DNA from: UMGS1279 sp045540715
GTDB lineage: Bacteria; Bacillota; Clostridia; Oscillospirales; Acutalibacteraceae
Length of the DNA stretch: 64,000 nucleotides
Reading direction: 5' to 3'
NCBI GenBank assembly: GCA_045540715.1
Contig: JAZQHT010000001.1
Span: forward strand, 99,707-163,706
The notes beneath the pieces were generated by a model that had not been told where the DNA came from, ran no database searches, and saw only the letters and a list, made by a program, of their open reading frames with translations. Every line of letters begins with the position of its first letter. Within the stretch, counting starts at the first letter, position 1. Shown piece by piece: positions 55,356-62,809 of this stretch. The position numbers were made by a program, and so were the translations under genes.

Positions 55356-55568
55356 GCCAAACTAACTGAATATTGTGTGAAATTGGGTGTATTTTATTTT
55401 TTGCAAATAAAATATCACTTTTTGCATATCCTACCAATTGATATGTGTTTGTTTAAAACGCAAATTCCATCGATTGGTAGATGGGTACGCCCCATTTCAC
55501 ACTCGGTTAGTTTGGCGACTATCGGAGTTTGCGTTTTATGTGCGGTTACTTCGGTAGCCGCATTTTTT
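55356..55568 (+). ncRNA. Highly structured leader/small RNA with a 14-bp pseudoknot, unclassified
   Basis: Outer stem: GCCAAACTAAC (55356-55366) pairs with GTTAGTTTGGC (55506-55516), continuing TGA/TCG and then, after a 5-nt bulge, GTGTGAAAT (55375-55383) with ATTTCACAC (55494-55502) and GGG with CCC. Inside are an AU hairpin (55391-55399/55405-55413) and a 12-bp stem 55431-55442/55469-55480 with a 26-nt loop. The loop segment AAAACGCAAATTCC (55455-55468) pairs over 14 bp, with one G-T pair, with GGAGTTTGCGTTTT (55524-55537) outside the outer stem. A terminator follows. It is either a free-standing RNA of about 212 nt or an attenuating leader of the next gene. I could not match it to a known class. 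Confidence 0.8.
55541..55568 (+). terminator. Intrinsic terminator ending the structured RNA, upstream of the TPR-like gene
   Basis: TGCGGTTAC-TTCG-GTAGCCGCA, a 9-bp stem with one G-T pair and a UUCG loop, followed by TTTTTT. Only 19 nt separate it from the next start codon, so no separate promoter fits between; expression of the gene needs read-through. Confidence 0.9.
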
Positions 55569-55587
55569 ATTTTAAAGGAGAATAAAT

Positions 55588-56373
55588 ATGGACGCAAACA
55601 CTAATATTAATTTTGAAAACCTATTAACTGCCGCAAGAAATGCTAAAGAAACCAAAGATGAAACTACAGCTATTAAACACTACGAAACTATTAGTTCGAT
55701 TGACCCTAATAATTGGGAAGCATTTTTTTACTTAGTTGCATTGAAGACAAAAAGTATTAAGTTAGGAGAAGTTGACACAGCTGCTATCTCTGTATCGAAT
55801 TGTTTACCAAAGGTATTTCAATTAATTAAAGAAACAATCTCTGATGAAAATGAAAGAAAGAATGCTGTTCAAGAAGTAGTGTTAGAGTGTAATAAAATTT
55901 CAGATTTCTTATATAATTGTAATTACAATTTATATAGTTATTGTATAGATAATGATGTTTCATTAAGTGCTATTGTTTTAGCCTCCAGGATGGATCACAA
56001 ACGTCGTTTGCGATATGAATCAGCCAACAGATGTGTTAAAATAGGTAATTTAATGTGTATATGTGGAAATGCTATTGAAACAATTTTCGGTCTTAACGAT
56101 TCTTTCTATGCTAGTTATGCAGTATTTTGTTGGGAAAAAATGATTAATATTCACTTCAATCACATAAAACAAGTAAATGTTGCTGTGTTTAATAACGAAT
56201 CAATCAATATGTTTTATAATAAAGTAAAAAGATTTAAACCAAATTTTGAATTGCCGAAAATTAAAGCAACAGAAAAGAGAAATTATACGATACTTGGTAT
56301 TGCTTTAGCTATTGGCGTTATAGTTGCGATTGTTTTGTATAGACTATATATCAACTATATTATATTTGGTTAA
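55588..56373 (+). CDS. TPR-like protein with C-terminal membrane anchor, unknown function
   Basis: 261 aa from ATG 55588 (AAAGGAG upstream). The N-terminal FENLLTAARNAKETKDETTA and HYETISSIDPNNWEAFFYLV form a TPR-type helix pair (about 8-55). A helical middle follows with several cysteines (CVKIGNLMCICGNA). One transmembrane helix near the C-terminus (about 231-253) anchors it with the bulk in the cytoplasm. No enzymatic motif is visible. It directly follows the structured RNA and terminator and has its own terminator behind it, so RNA and gene form one unit. Confidence 0.75.
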   Translation: MDANTNINFENLLTAARNAKETKDETTAIKHYETISSIDPNNWEAFFYLVALKTKSIKLGEVDTAAISVSNCLPKVFQLIKETISDENERKNAVQEVVLECNKISDFLYNCNYNLYSYCIDNDVSLSAIVLASRMDHKRRLRYESANRCVKIGNLMCICGNAIETIFGLNDSFYASYAVFCWEKMINIHFNHIKQVNVAVFNNESINMFYNKVKRFKPNFELPKIKATEKRNYTILGIALAIGVIVAIVLYRLYINYIIFG

Positions 56374-56379
56374 AATATT

Positions 56380-56406
56380 AGGAAGCCTTGTAAGGCTTCC
56401 TTTTTT
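56380..56406 (+). terminator. Intrinsic terminator after the TPR-like gene
   Basis: AGGAAGCCTT-GT-AAGGCTTCCT followed by TTTTTT. Confidence 0.9.
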
Positions 56407-56464
56407 ATTGTATTTTATTATTTTTCGTGTTAAAATACTAATATATTAATTTTTAGGAGTCTTT

Positions 56465-57835
56465 ATGGAACGAGAACGTTTAAAAAGCCGTTTAGGTTTT
56501 ATTTTATTAAGTGCCGGTTGTGCGATTGGTATTGGCAATGTATGGAAATTTCCTTATATAGCTGGTCAATATGGTGGCGGACTATTTGTTTTAATTTATT
56601 TGTTTTTCTTAGTTGTACTTGGCATTCCTGTAATGACAATGGAATTTTCACTAGGGAGGGCCAGCCAAAAAAGCCCCGCAAGAATGTACCACAAACTAGC
56701 GCCAAGCGATAAAAAGTGGCGAATTCATGGTTATGCAGCTGTTGTTGGTAACTATATTTTAATGATGTTTTATACTACTGTTGGCGGTCTTATGATTAAA
56801 TATTTTGTTGATACAATTTCGGGCAAAATGATTGGATTAAACGAGAATGGCGTAAAAATGCATTATGATAATGTTGTTGCTAACCCCAACGTTTTAGTTT
56901 TTTATATGGCAATTACAGTTGTAGTTGGATTTATTGTTTGTTCTTTTAGTCTTCAAAAAGGGCTGGAACGTGTTACAAAATATATGATGATAGCGCTTTT
57001 AGCTATAATGATAATACTTGCAATTAATAGTATATTTATGAAGGGCGGACAAGAAGGACTTAAATTTTACCTCGTACCAAACTTTGAACTTATGAATAAA
57101 GCTGGACTAATAAATATTATAGTTGCAGCTATGAATCAATCTTTCTTTACGTTAAGCTTAGGTATGGGTGCTATGGCTGTATTTGGCAGCTATATTGGTA
57201 AAGAACGTTCATTAATGGGTGAATCAATTTATATTGCTTCGTTAGATACTTTTGTAGCATTTACAGCAGGACTTATAATCTTTCCGGCATGTTTTACGTA
57301 CGATGTTCCTGTAAATTCGGGTCCAGAATTAATATTTATTACTTTACCAAATATTTTCAATAATATGTCGCTTGGTAGATTATGGGGAGGACTCTTTTTC
57401 TTATTTATGTCTTTTGCGGCTCTTTCTACTGTGTTTGCAGTTTTTGAAAATATTATATCTTGCTTTATGGACATAACCGGTATTAACCGCAAAAAATCAT
57501 GTTTAATAAATGGAATTCTAATGTTTATATTGTCGTTACCTTGTGCCTTAGGATTTAATTTATTATCTGGTTTTAAACCGTTTGGCGGCAATTCTACAAT
57601 TATGGATTTAGAAGATTTTATTGTAAACAATATTCTTTTACCTCTTGGTTCTTTTGCATTTGTACTATTTTGTACCCATAAAGAAGGATGGGGCTTTAAG
57701 AATTTTAAAGAAGAAGCAAATAAAGGTAAAGGCGTAAAAGTTCAAAATTGGATGCGTATTTATATGACTTACGTTCTTCCGGCAATAATTTTACTTTTAT
57801 TTATAGTTGGAATTATCAATTTTTTTAATAAATAA
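56465..57835 (+). CDS. Sodium:neurotransmitter symporter (NSS/SNF) family transporter
   Basis: 456 aa, about 11-12 transmembrane helices, the size of bacterial LeuT/MhsT-type transporters. The first helix has the substrate and sodium-binding signature SAGCAIGIGNVWKFPYIAG (about 17-35), and MEFSLGRAS and the unwound helix 6 region MNQSFFTLSLGMGAMAVFGSY are present. Bacterial members import amino acids with sodium. It lies beside the glycyl radical enzyme genes, but I cannot link its substrate to them from sequence. Confidence 0.9.
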   Translation: MERERLKSRLGFILLSAGCAIGIGNVWKFPYIAGQYGGGLFVLIYLFFLVVLGIPVMTMEFSLGRASQKSPARMYHKLAPSDKKWRIHGYAAVVGNYILMMFYTTVGGLMIKYFVDTISGKMIGLNENGVKMHYDNVVANPNVLVFYMAITVVVGFIVCSFSLQKGLERVTKYMMIALLAIMIILAINSIFMKGGQEGLKFYLVPNFELMNKAGLINIIVAAMNQSFFTLSLGMGAMAVFGSYIGKERSLMGESIYIASLDTFVAFTAGLIIFPACFTYDVPVNSGPELIFITLPNIFNNMSLGRLWGGLFFLFMSFAALSTVFAVFENIISCFMDITGINRKKSCLINGILMFILSLPCALGFNLLSGFKPFGGNSTIMDLEDFIVNNILLPLGSFAFVLFCTHKEGWGFKNFKEEANKGKGVKVQNWMRIYMTYVLPAIILLLFIVGIINFFNK

Positions 57836-57838
57836 AAC

Positions 57839-57864
57839 AAAAGCACCTATTTATTAGGTGCTTT
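57839..57864. terminator. Bidirectional terminator between the symporter and AraC-type genes
   Basis: AAAGCACCTA/TAGGTGCTTT hairpin between convergent genes, overlapping the stop codon of the regulator gene. Confidence 0.8.
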
Positions 57865-58657
57865 ATTTATAATATTTTTGTGAGTATTTTCTATATTCGC
57901 TAGCTGTTATACCTGTTGCTTTTTTAAATATTCGAGAAAAGTAAAATTCATCTTCATAACCGCATTTTTTTGCAATTAAATTTATGGGTAAGTTTTTATC
58001 TATTAATAATTGTTTAGCTTTATTTATTCTAATATTCTGAACGAATTTAACAGGGGAGAGCTTGTAAATTTTCTTAAACAATCTTCTGAAATGTGCTTCG
58101 CTGATATTGTAAGATTCTATAATTTTAGAGATTGAAATTCTAGGATCGAAAACGTTACGAATTATCTCTTTTGTAATTGTATATATAATTATTTTTGATT
58201 CAGTCGGTAGATACTCATTTGTTGAGCACTTCGATAGTTCAGAATAAATATCGTATAGAATTGATTTTGATTTAATTTTACTTTCAATAGTGCATACAGG
58301 CCAAATTTTATTTAATTTTATAAACTTATTATCTAATTCAAGTGAATTATTAAAAGTAAAAACTTCGTTTTCAATGACTGTATTATTAGACTCATCAAAT
58401 AAAAAATTAACGACAATAAATGAATAATCTTTTACTTTAATGCTGATTCTGTAACTACTGCCACGTGATAAAAATATAACGTTACCTTTATTTCCTATAA
58501 AGTTTTTATTGGAATCAGAATAGTTAACACTACCTGATAAAATGTAAACAAGTGCATCAGATTCTCTATTAATTGTTTTATAACTTTGAATACCACTTGT
58601 AGCTTTAACAACATTTAGAATTTTATTTATACATAAGTCTTTTTCAAATATTTTCAT
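57863..58657 (-). CDS. AraC-family transcriptional regulator
   Basis: 264 aa. ATG 58657 is preferred; a longer frame reaches into the promoter of the divergent operon. The N-terminal cupin-like sensor domain (about 20-150) is followed by two helix-turn-helix motifs: ISKIIESYNISEAHFRRLFK and LIAKKCGYEDEFYFSRIFKK, then ATGITASEYRK. AraC proteins of this shape respond to a small molecule. It is divergent from the glycyl radical enzyme operon across about 120 nt, so it likely controls that operon. Confidence 0.88.
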   Translation of the reverse strand: MKIFEKDLCINKILNVVKATSGIQSYKTINRESDALVYILSGSVNYSDSNKNFIGNKGNVIFLSRGSSYRISIKVKDYSFIVVNFLFDESNNTVIENEVFTFNNSLELDNKFIKLNKIWPVCTIESKIKSKSILYDIYSELSKCSTNEYLPTESKIIIYTITKEIIRNVFDPRISISKIIESYNISEAHFRRLFKKIYKLSPVKFVQNIRINKAKQLLIDKNLPINLIAKKCGYEDEFYFSRIFKKATGITASEYRKYSQKYYK

Positions 58658-58734
58658 ATCATCACCATAAATAATATAACATATTATAAAACTAATTTCA
58701 ATGTTCATTTTGTCCATTATAATTGTTTTCTCGA

Positions 58735-58762
58735 TTTACATTTTATTAATTAAAGATATAAT
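58735..58762 (+). promoter_or_regulatory. Candidate promoter of the glycyl radical enzyme operon
   Basis: -35 TTTACA (58735-58740), 16-nt spacer, -10 TATAAT (58757-58762), 17 nt before ATG 58779. The short spacer fits a promoter that needs an activator such as the divergent AraC-type protein. Confidence 0.55.
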
Positions 58763-58778
58763 GAATTTAGGTGATAAT

Positions 58779-60962
58779 ATGTGGAATAAATTTGAATCAA
58801 GTAAAGAAGCGTTGTTAAATCAATATAAAATTGATAACTGGATTGAAGAGTCCGGTTTAAGTTTTGATGAGTTAAATGCAGAATGTAGTAAGATATTTAA
58901 CGACACAAATAAAACTTTGGGTCAAAAGAAGAGCGAAGCAATTGCTTTTATTTTAAATAATGCTCAAATTGATATTGTTCCTGAAGAATTTATTCAAAAT
59001 AAATTGAATTTTGGACCCATATATAATACTATTATGGATAAATTCCACTGTTCAAGATATGACAAGATCGTAAATGACTCTTGTAAGGATATGACAGAAC
59101 ACGTTAAAGATATGAACCATTCTGCAATTTGCGTATCTTTAGATTTTTGCCATATTGCACCTGACTGGAATTTTCTGATGAAAAATGGCATACCTGGTGT
59201 AATTGACAGGTTATTACGTGAACGTAAAAAATGCAAAGATAATGCAAAACTCCATTTTTACGACGAGTGTTTATTAGTTTATAATGCTATGATAAATTGT
59301 TTAAATCGCTTTGCAAAATATGCTGATATAGTTGGAACAAGTAAGCAAAAATTTGTTGCAGAAAATTTTAGAACACTTGCAGTTTCTGCACCCAAAACCT
59401 TAGCACAAGCGATGCAGTTAACAATGTTTATGTACCACATTGAAACAAGTTTAGATCCAAGCGTTATTAGATCTTTAGGCGGCATTGACAGATTATATTA
59501 TCCATTTTACAAAAATGATTTGGAAAGTGGTGCCTTTACAGAAACACAACTTAGAGAATTAACAAGTGATTTCTTCTGGAAAATAACCTCAATTGGCATT
59601 TCTACAAATCTTCCTTTATATATTTGCGGTAAATATCCTGATGGTTCAGATGCTACAAACGAATACACATTTGTTATGGTAGAAGAATACCAAAAACTAG
59701 ATATTATAGATCCCAAAATTCACGTATTATATCATAAAAATATTGATAAAAATATTGTACTAAGGGTTTTAGAATCAATAAGAGATGGCAAAAGTAGCTT
59801 TGTATTTGTTAACGTAGAAAAAGCCGAAGAAGCTTTAATAAAGGTAGGAATTAGCGAAGAAGATGCTAAACGTTTAATTGTATACGGATGTTATGAAATT
59901 GCTGCAGAAGGTACAGAAATACCTCCAACTTGTGCTGGTCGAGTAAATATGGCAAAAGCACTAGACTTTTCACTTTACAATGGATATGATTACATTTTAA
60001 ACAAACAAGTTGGAATTGAATCAGGAACTGAATTTAGCAACTTCAATCAATTTTTTGAAGCATTTAAAAAGCAGTTAATTAATGCTATTCAGTATTGTAT
60101 GGACGCATTAACAGAGTATGAAAGTAAATACGATGAAATTGCACCTTTTCCTATTCTTTCCGGTGCATTTGAAAACTGTGTTAAAACAGGTACTGATGTA
60201 TATAACAAGGGTGCAAAATATAATAATACTTCTATTAACTGTTTTGGTTTAGCTACTGTAGTTGATAGTTTAATGGTTATAAAAAACCTTGTTTTTAATG
60301 AGAAAAGATATAGTTTTTCTGAATTTACAAACATTTTAAAGAATAATTGGGAAGGTAATGAAGAACTACGCCTTTACTGTAGAAATCATTATCCAAAATT
60401 TGCAAATGATAACGATGAAGCTGATAGTTTAGCGGTTGAAATATATAATCTTGTTGCAGATTTTATAAACGGCAAGCCAAACGGCCGTGGTGGTGTATTT
60501 AAGCACTCGCAAATATCTATCGACTGGATTCATTTTATGGGAGCACGAGTAGGTGCAACACCTGATGGAAGATTTTCAAGAGAAGCTGTTTCTAAAAATT
60601 TATGTGCAAACGTTGGTCTTGATAAAGAAGGTATCACAGCTGTTATTAATAGTATACTAAAGCTTGATGCCTCTAAATGTCCTAATGGATATGTTGTTGA
60701 TGCTGTATTACACTCATCTGCTGCTAAGGGCATTGAAGGTTTAAATGCGTTTTATGGACTTCTAAAATCCTTTATGCTTCGTGGTGGTATGGCAATTCAT
60801 TTCAACGTTTTAGATGCTAATATTTTAAGAAAAGCGCAGTTAAATCCAGAAGAATATAAAAATTTACAAATTAGATTATGTGGCTGGAACGTTAGATTTG
60901 TTGATTTAGATAAGAAAACTCAAGATGAATTTATTTTAAAAGCAGAGATGCAATCGAGGTAG
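58779..60962 (+). CDS. Glycyl radical enzyme (PFL-like), substrate unknown
   Basis: 727 aa from ATG 58779 (AGGTGA upstream); the longer frame reads through the promoter. The radical site is near the C-terminus, IRLCGWNVRFVDL, with Gly at residue 702. The thiyl Cys is most likely Cys371 in VYGCYEIAAEGTE. ATPDGRFSREAVSKN is also a family motif. It is shorter than pyruvate formate-lyase and diol or choline lyases (about 750-850 aa), and the activase has extra iron-sulfur clusters, which speaks against a true PFL. It is anaerobic, oxygen-sensitive and cytoplasmic. The next gene activates it. Confidence 0.88.
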   Translation: MWNKFESSKEALLNQYKIDNWIEESGLSFDELNAECSKIFNDTNKTLGQKKSEAIAFILNNAQIDIVPEEFIQNKLNFGPIYNTIMDKFHCSRYDKIVNDSCKDMTEHVKDMNHSAICVSLDFCHIAPDWNFLMKNGIPGVIDRLLRERKKCKDNAKLHFYDECLLVYNAMINCLNRFAKYADIVGTSKQKFVAENFRTLAVSAPKTLAQAMQLTMFMYHIETSLDPSVIRSLGGIDRLYYPFYKNDLESGAFTETQLRELTSDFFWKITSIGISTNLPLYICGKYPDGSDATNEYTFVMVEEYQKLDIIDPKIHVLYHKNIDKNIVLRVLESIRDGKSSFVFVNVEKAEEALIKVGISEEDAKRLIVYGCYEIAAEGTEIPPTCAGRVNMAKALDFSLYNGYDYILNKQVGIESGTEFSNFNQFFEAFKKQLINAIQYCMDALTEYESKYDEIAPFPILSGAFENCVKTGTDVYNKGAKYNNTSINCFGLATVVDSLMVIKNLVFNEKRYSFSEFTNILKNNWEGNEELRLYCRNHYPKFANDNDEADSLAVEIYNLVADFINGKPNGRGGVFKHSQISIDWIHFMGARVGATPDGRFSREAVSKNLCANVGLDKEGITAVINSILKLDASKCPNGYVVDAVLHSSAAKGIEGLNAFYGLLKSFMLRGGMAIHFNVLDANILRKAQLNPEEYKNLQIRLCGWNVRFVDLDKKTQDEFILKAEMQSR

Positions 60963-60965
60963 TTT

Positions 60966-61826
60966 ATGAAAGCCTATGTTTCCGATATAAAAAGATTTTC
61001 GGTGCATGATGGAGATGGAATAAGAACCACTATATTTTTTAAAGGCTGCCCTTTAAAATGTATTTGGTGCCATAATCCTGAAAGCATAGCCGCAAAACCA
61101 CAAATTGCATATTTTAAAAATAAATGTATTAATTGCGGTCATTGTCAAGACGTTTGCAGTAACAATGCTCACACAATAAAAGAAGGGTTGCATTCTTTCA
61201 ATTTTGATTTGTGTGTTGCATGTGGTAAATGTGTAGATAACTGTTTAGGGGCCGCAATGGTATATTATGGCAAAGAATATTCAACTGACGAATTATTAGA
61301 AATTATTTTAAAAGATAAAGATTTTTATGATAATTCTAATGGCGGTGTTACACTTTCCGGTGGCGAATGTTTAATACACACAGAGTTTTGCTTGGAACTA
61401 CTTAAAAAAATAAAAGCTCACAATATACATGTAGCTATTGACACTTGCGGATATATTGATAGCAACGTATTTGAAAAAATTAAACCATATGTTGATTTAT
61501 TTATATACGATATAAAAGCAATAGACGAAGACCTACATATTAAGTGTACAGGTAAATCAAACAAACTAATTTTAAAAAATATAAAAATAATTGACGGTTA
61601 CAATATACCAATATACGTTAGAATTCCTTTTGTACCGGGCTTTAATGATAAAGAAATTGATAAAATTGCAAAATTTTTAAAGCCACTTAAAAACATAGAT
61701 AGGGTAGAGGTACTTCCATTTCATAATTATTCGGCTTCAAGATATGAAGCATTAAATATGCAAAATACTTTACCCAATATTATTCCATCTGATAATGATA
61801 TTAAAGAAGCAATAACTAAATTTTGA
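60966..61826 (+). CDS. Glycyl radical enzyme activating enzyme (radical SAM)
   Basis: 286 aa, 3 nt after the enzyme gene. Radical-SAM cysteines Cys28, Cys32 and Cys35 (GCPLKCIWCHNP) follow FSVHDGDGIRTTIFF. A ferredoxin-like insert carries two cysteine sets, CINCGHCQDVC and CVACGKCVDNC, for two auxiliary 4Fe-4S clusters, as in activases of glycerol dehydratase, benzylsuccinate or choline lyase type, and unlike PflA. SGGECLIHTEF is the SAM-contact region. It installs the glycyl radical on Gly702 of the upstream enzyme. Confidence 0.93.
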   Translation: MKAYVSDIKRFSVHDGDGIRTTIFFKGCPLKCIWCHNPESIAAKPQIAYFKNKCINCGHCQDVCSNNAHTIKEGLHSFNFDLCVACGKCVDNCLGAAMVYYGKEYSTDELLEIILKDKDFYDNSNGGVTLSGGECLIHTEFCLELLKKIKAHNIHVAIDTCGYIDSNVFEKIKPYVDLFIYDIKAIDEDLHIKCTGKSNKLILKNIKIIDGYNIPIYVRIPFVPGFNDKEIDKIAKFLKPLKNIDRVEVLPFHNYSASRYEALNMQNTLPNIIPSDNDIKEAITKF

Positions 61827-61861
61827 TATTATATAATTAAATTCTATTTATAGTATTAAAT

Positions 61862-61900
61862 TATAACAAAAGACAACGGTTTTCGTTGTCTTTTGTTATA
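61862..61900 (+). terminator. Intrinsic terminator after the glycyl radical enzyme operon
   Basis: 17-bp perfect hairpin arms (TATAACAAAAGACAACG and complement) around a 5-nt loop; it isolates spo0A from the operon upstream. Confidence 0.75.
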
Positions 61901-61920
61901 TGTCGAATTTTGTTGTCGAA
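61901..61920 (+). promoter_or_regulatory. Two Spo0A-box-like sites upstream of spo0A
   Basis: The 0A-box core TGTCGAA occurs twice in direct orientation, at 61901-61907 and 61914-61920, 13 nt apart. They lie about 31-50 nt upstream of the -35 of the spo0A promoter. This suggests autoregulation, as known for spo0A in Bacillus. Confidence 0.65.
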
Positions 61921-61950
61921 ATCTTTTTACATAATTTACCAAATTTTATC

Positions 61951-61979
61951 TTGAAATATTTTACAATAAATGGTAAAAT
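61951..61979 (+). promoter_or_regulatory. Sigma-A-type promoter of spo0A
   Basis: -35 TTGAAA (61951-61956), 17-nt spacer, -10 TAAAAT (61974-61979), followed by AAAAAAGGAG and ATG 62012. Confidence 0.75.
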
Positions 61980-62011
61980 ATAACAAATTCAAGAAAAAAG
62001 GAGAAATAAAT

Positions 62012-62782
62012 ATGGAAAAGAAATTAAAAATATTAATAGGGGACAATAAAACGGAATTTAGTTTAAATTGCGTGAACGCACTAAAAAGTTATGGCATGGA
62101 TGTTATCAGTTGTGAAAAAGACGGTATTACACTTTACAATAGCATTATGAATTACAAGCCCGATGTTGTAATTTCCGAGGTGTTTTTACCATCGCTAGAT
62201 ATCATAGGTATATCTAACAAACTAAAAAATATTGAAAATAAGCCATTATTAGTTGCAATATCAAGTTGTGATAATTCAAAATTAGAGCAAGAAGCGCTTT
62301 CTGCAGGTATATCATATTACTTCATTAAACCAATAGATATTACTGTTATGGCCGAAAGAATAATACAAATTTCGGGTTGGAATAATAAAGTTGCACCTCT
62401 TAAAACTGAAAATAATATTATTACTGATAATGAATTAGAATTAATGGTTACGGAAATTATTCATCAAATTGGTATTCCTGCTCATATCAAGGGCTATCAG
62501 TACTTACGTGAAGCGATAATGTTAGCTATTAAAGATGACGATATTATTAATGCAGTAACAAAGATATTATATCCTACAGTAGCTAAGCGTTTTAAAACAA
62601 CATCTTCAAGAGTTGAAAGAGCAATCAGACATGCAATTGAAGTTGCTTGGGATCGTGGCGATATTGACGTTTTAAATTCTTATTTTGGTTATACAATTAA
62701 TGGAGAACGTGGTAAGCCAACCAATAGCGAATTTATTGCTATGATATCTGATAAATTACGTTTAAGGCTTAAAAGAGCATAA
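62012..62782 (+). CDS. spo0A: Spo0A with altered receiver domain (Glu at the phospho-acceptor site)
   Basis: 256 aa from ATG 62012; an earlier in-frame ATG at 61970 lies inside the promoter. The C-terminal sigma-factor-contacting DNA-binding domain is highly typical: IGIPAHIKGYQYLREAI, SSRVERAIRHAIEVAWDRG and KPTNSEFIAMISDKLRLR. The N-terminal receiver fold is kept, but DVVISEVFLP has Glu56 where Spo0A has Asp56, the acidic pocket is Gly10-Asp11 instead of Asp-Asp, and the switch Thr is Ser (VAISSCD); the Lys in FIKP is kept. Asp-to-Glu at this site often mimics phosphorylation. It is the master regulator of sporulation entry and is monocistronic here. Confidence 0.93.
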   Translation: MEKKLKILIGDNKTEFSLNCVNALKSYGMDVISCEKDGITLYNSIMNYKPDVVISEVFLPSLDIIGISNKLKNIENKPLLVAISSCDNSKLEQEALSAGISYYFIKPIDITVMAERIIQISGWNNKVAPLKTENNIITDNELELMVTEIIHQIGIPAHIKGYQYLREAIMLAIKDDDIINAVTKILYPTVAKRFKTTSSRVERAIRHAIEVAWDRGDIDVLNSYFGYTINGERGKPTNSEFIAMISDKLRLRLKRA

Positions 62783-62784
62783 AT

Positions 62785-62809
62785 AAAAGCACCTATTTAG
62801 GTGCTTTTT
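62785..62809 (+). terminator. Terminator between spo0A and the recombinase gene
   Basis: AAAAGCACCTA/TAGGTGCTTTT hairpin followed by T on the plus strand; it ends next to the recombinase stop codon and may serve both. Confidence 0.8.

Noticed and set aside
55356..55568. 6S RNA or RNase P RNA identity for the structured RNA
   Set aside because: It lacks the large central bubble of 6S RNA and the conserved sequence blocks of RNase P RNA; the long pseudoknot fits neither 6S nor common riboswitches.
55377..55604. A plus-strand open frame of 75 codons across the structured RNA
   Set aside because: It lies wholly inside stems and the terminator, has no ribosome site, and ends inside the next gene.
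58658..58778. Overlapping long N-termini for the AraC-type regulator and the glycyl radical enzyme
   Set aside because: They would overlap each other and read through the promoter region; internal ATGs with ribosome sites give family-like starts.
61970..62011. Fourteen-codon N-terminal extension of Spo0A
   Set aside because: It overlaps the -10 box; ATG 62012 has the ribosome site and gives a normal Spo0A start with position 56 in register.
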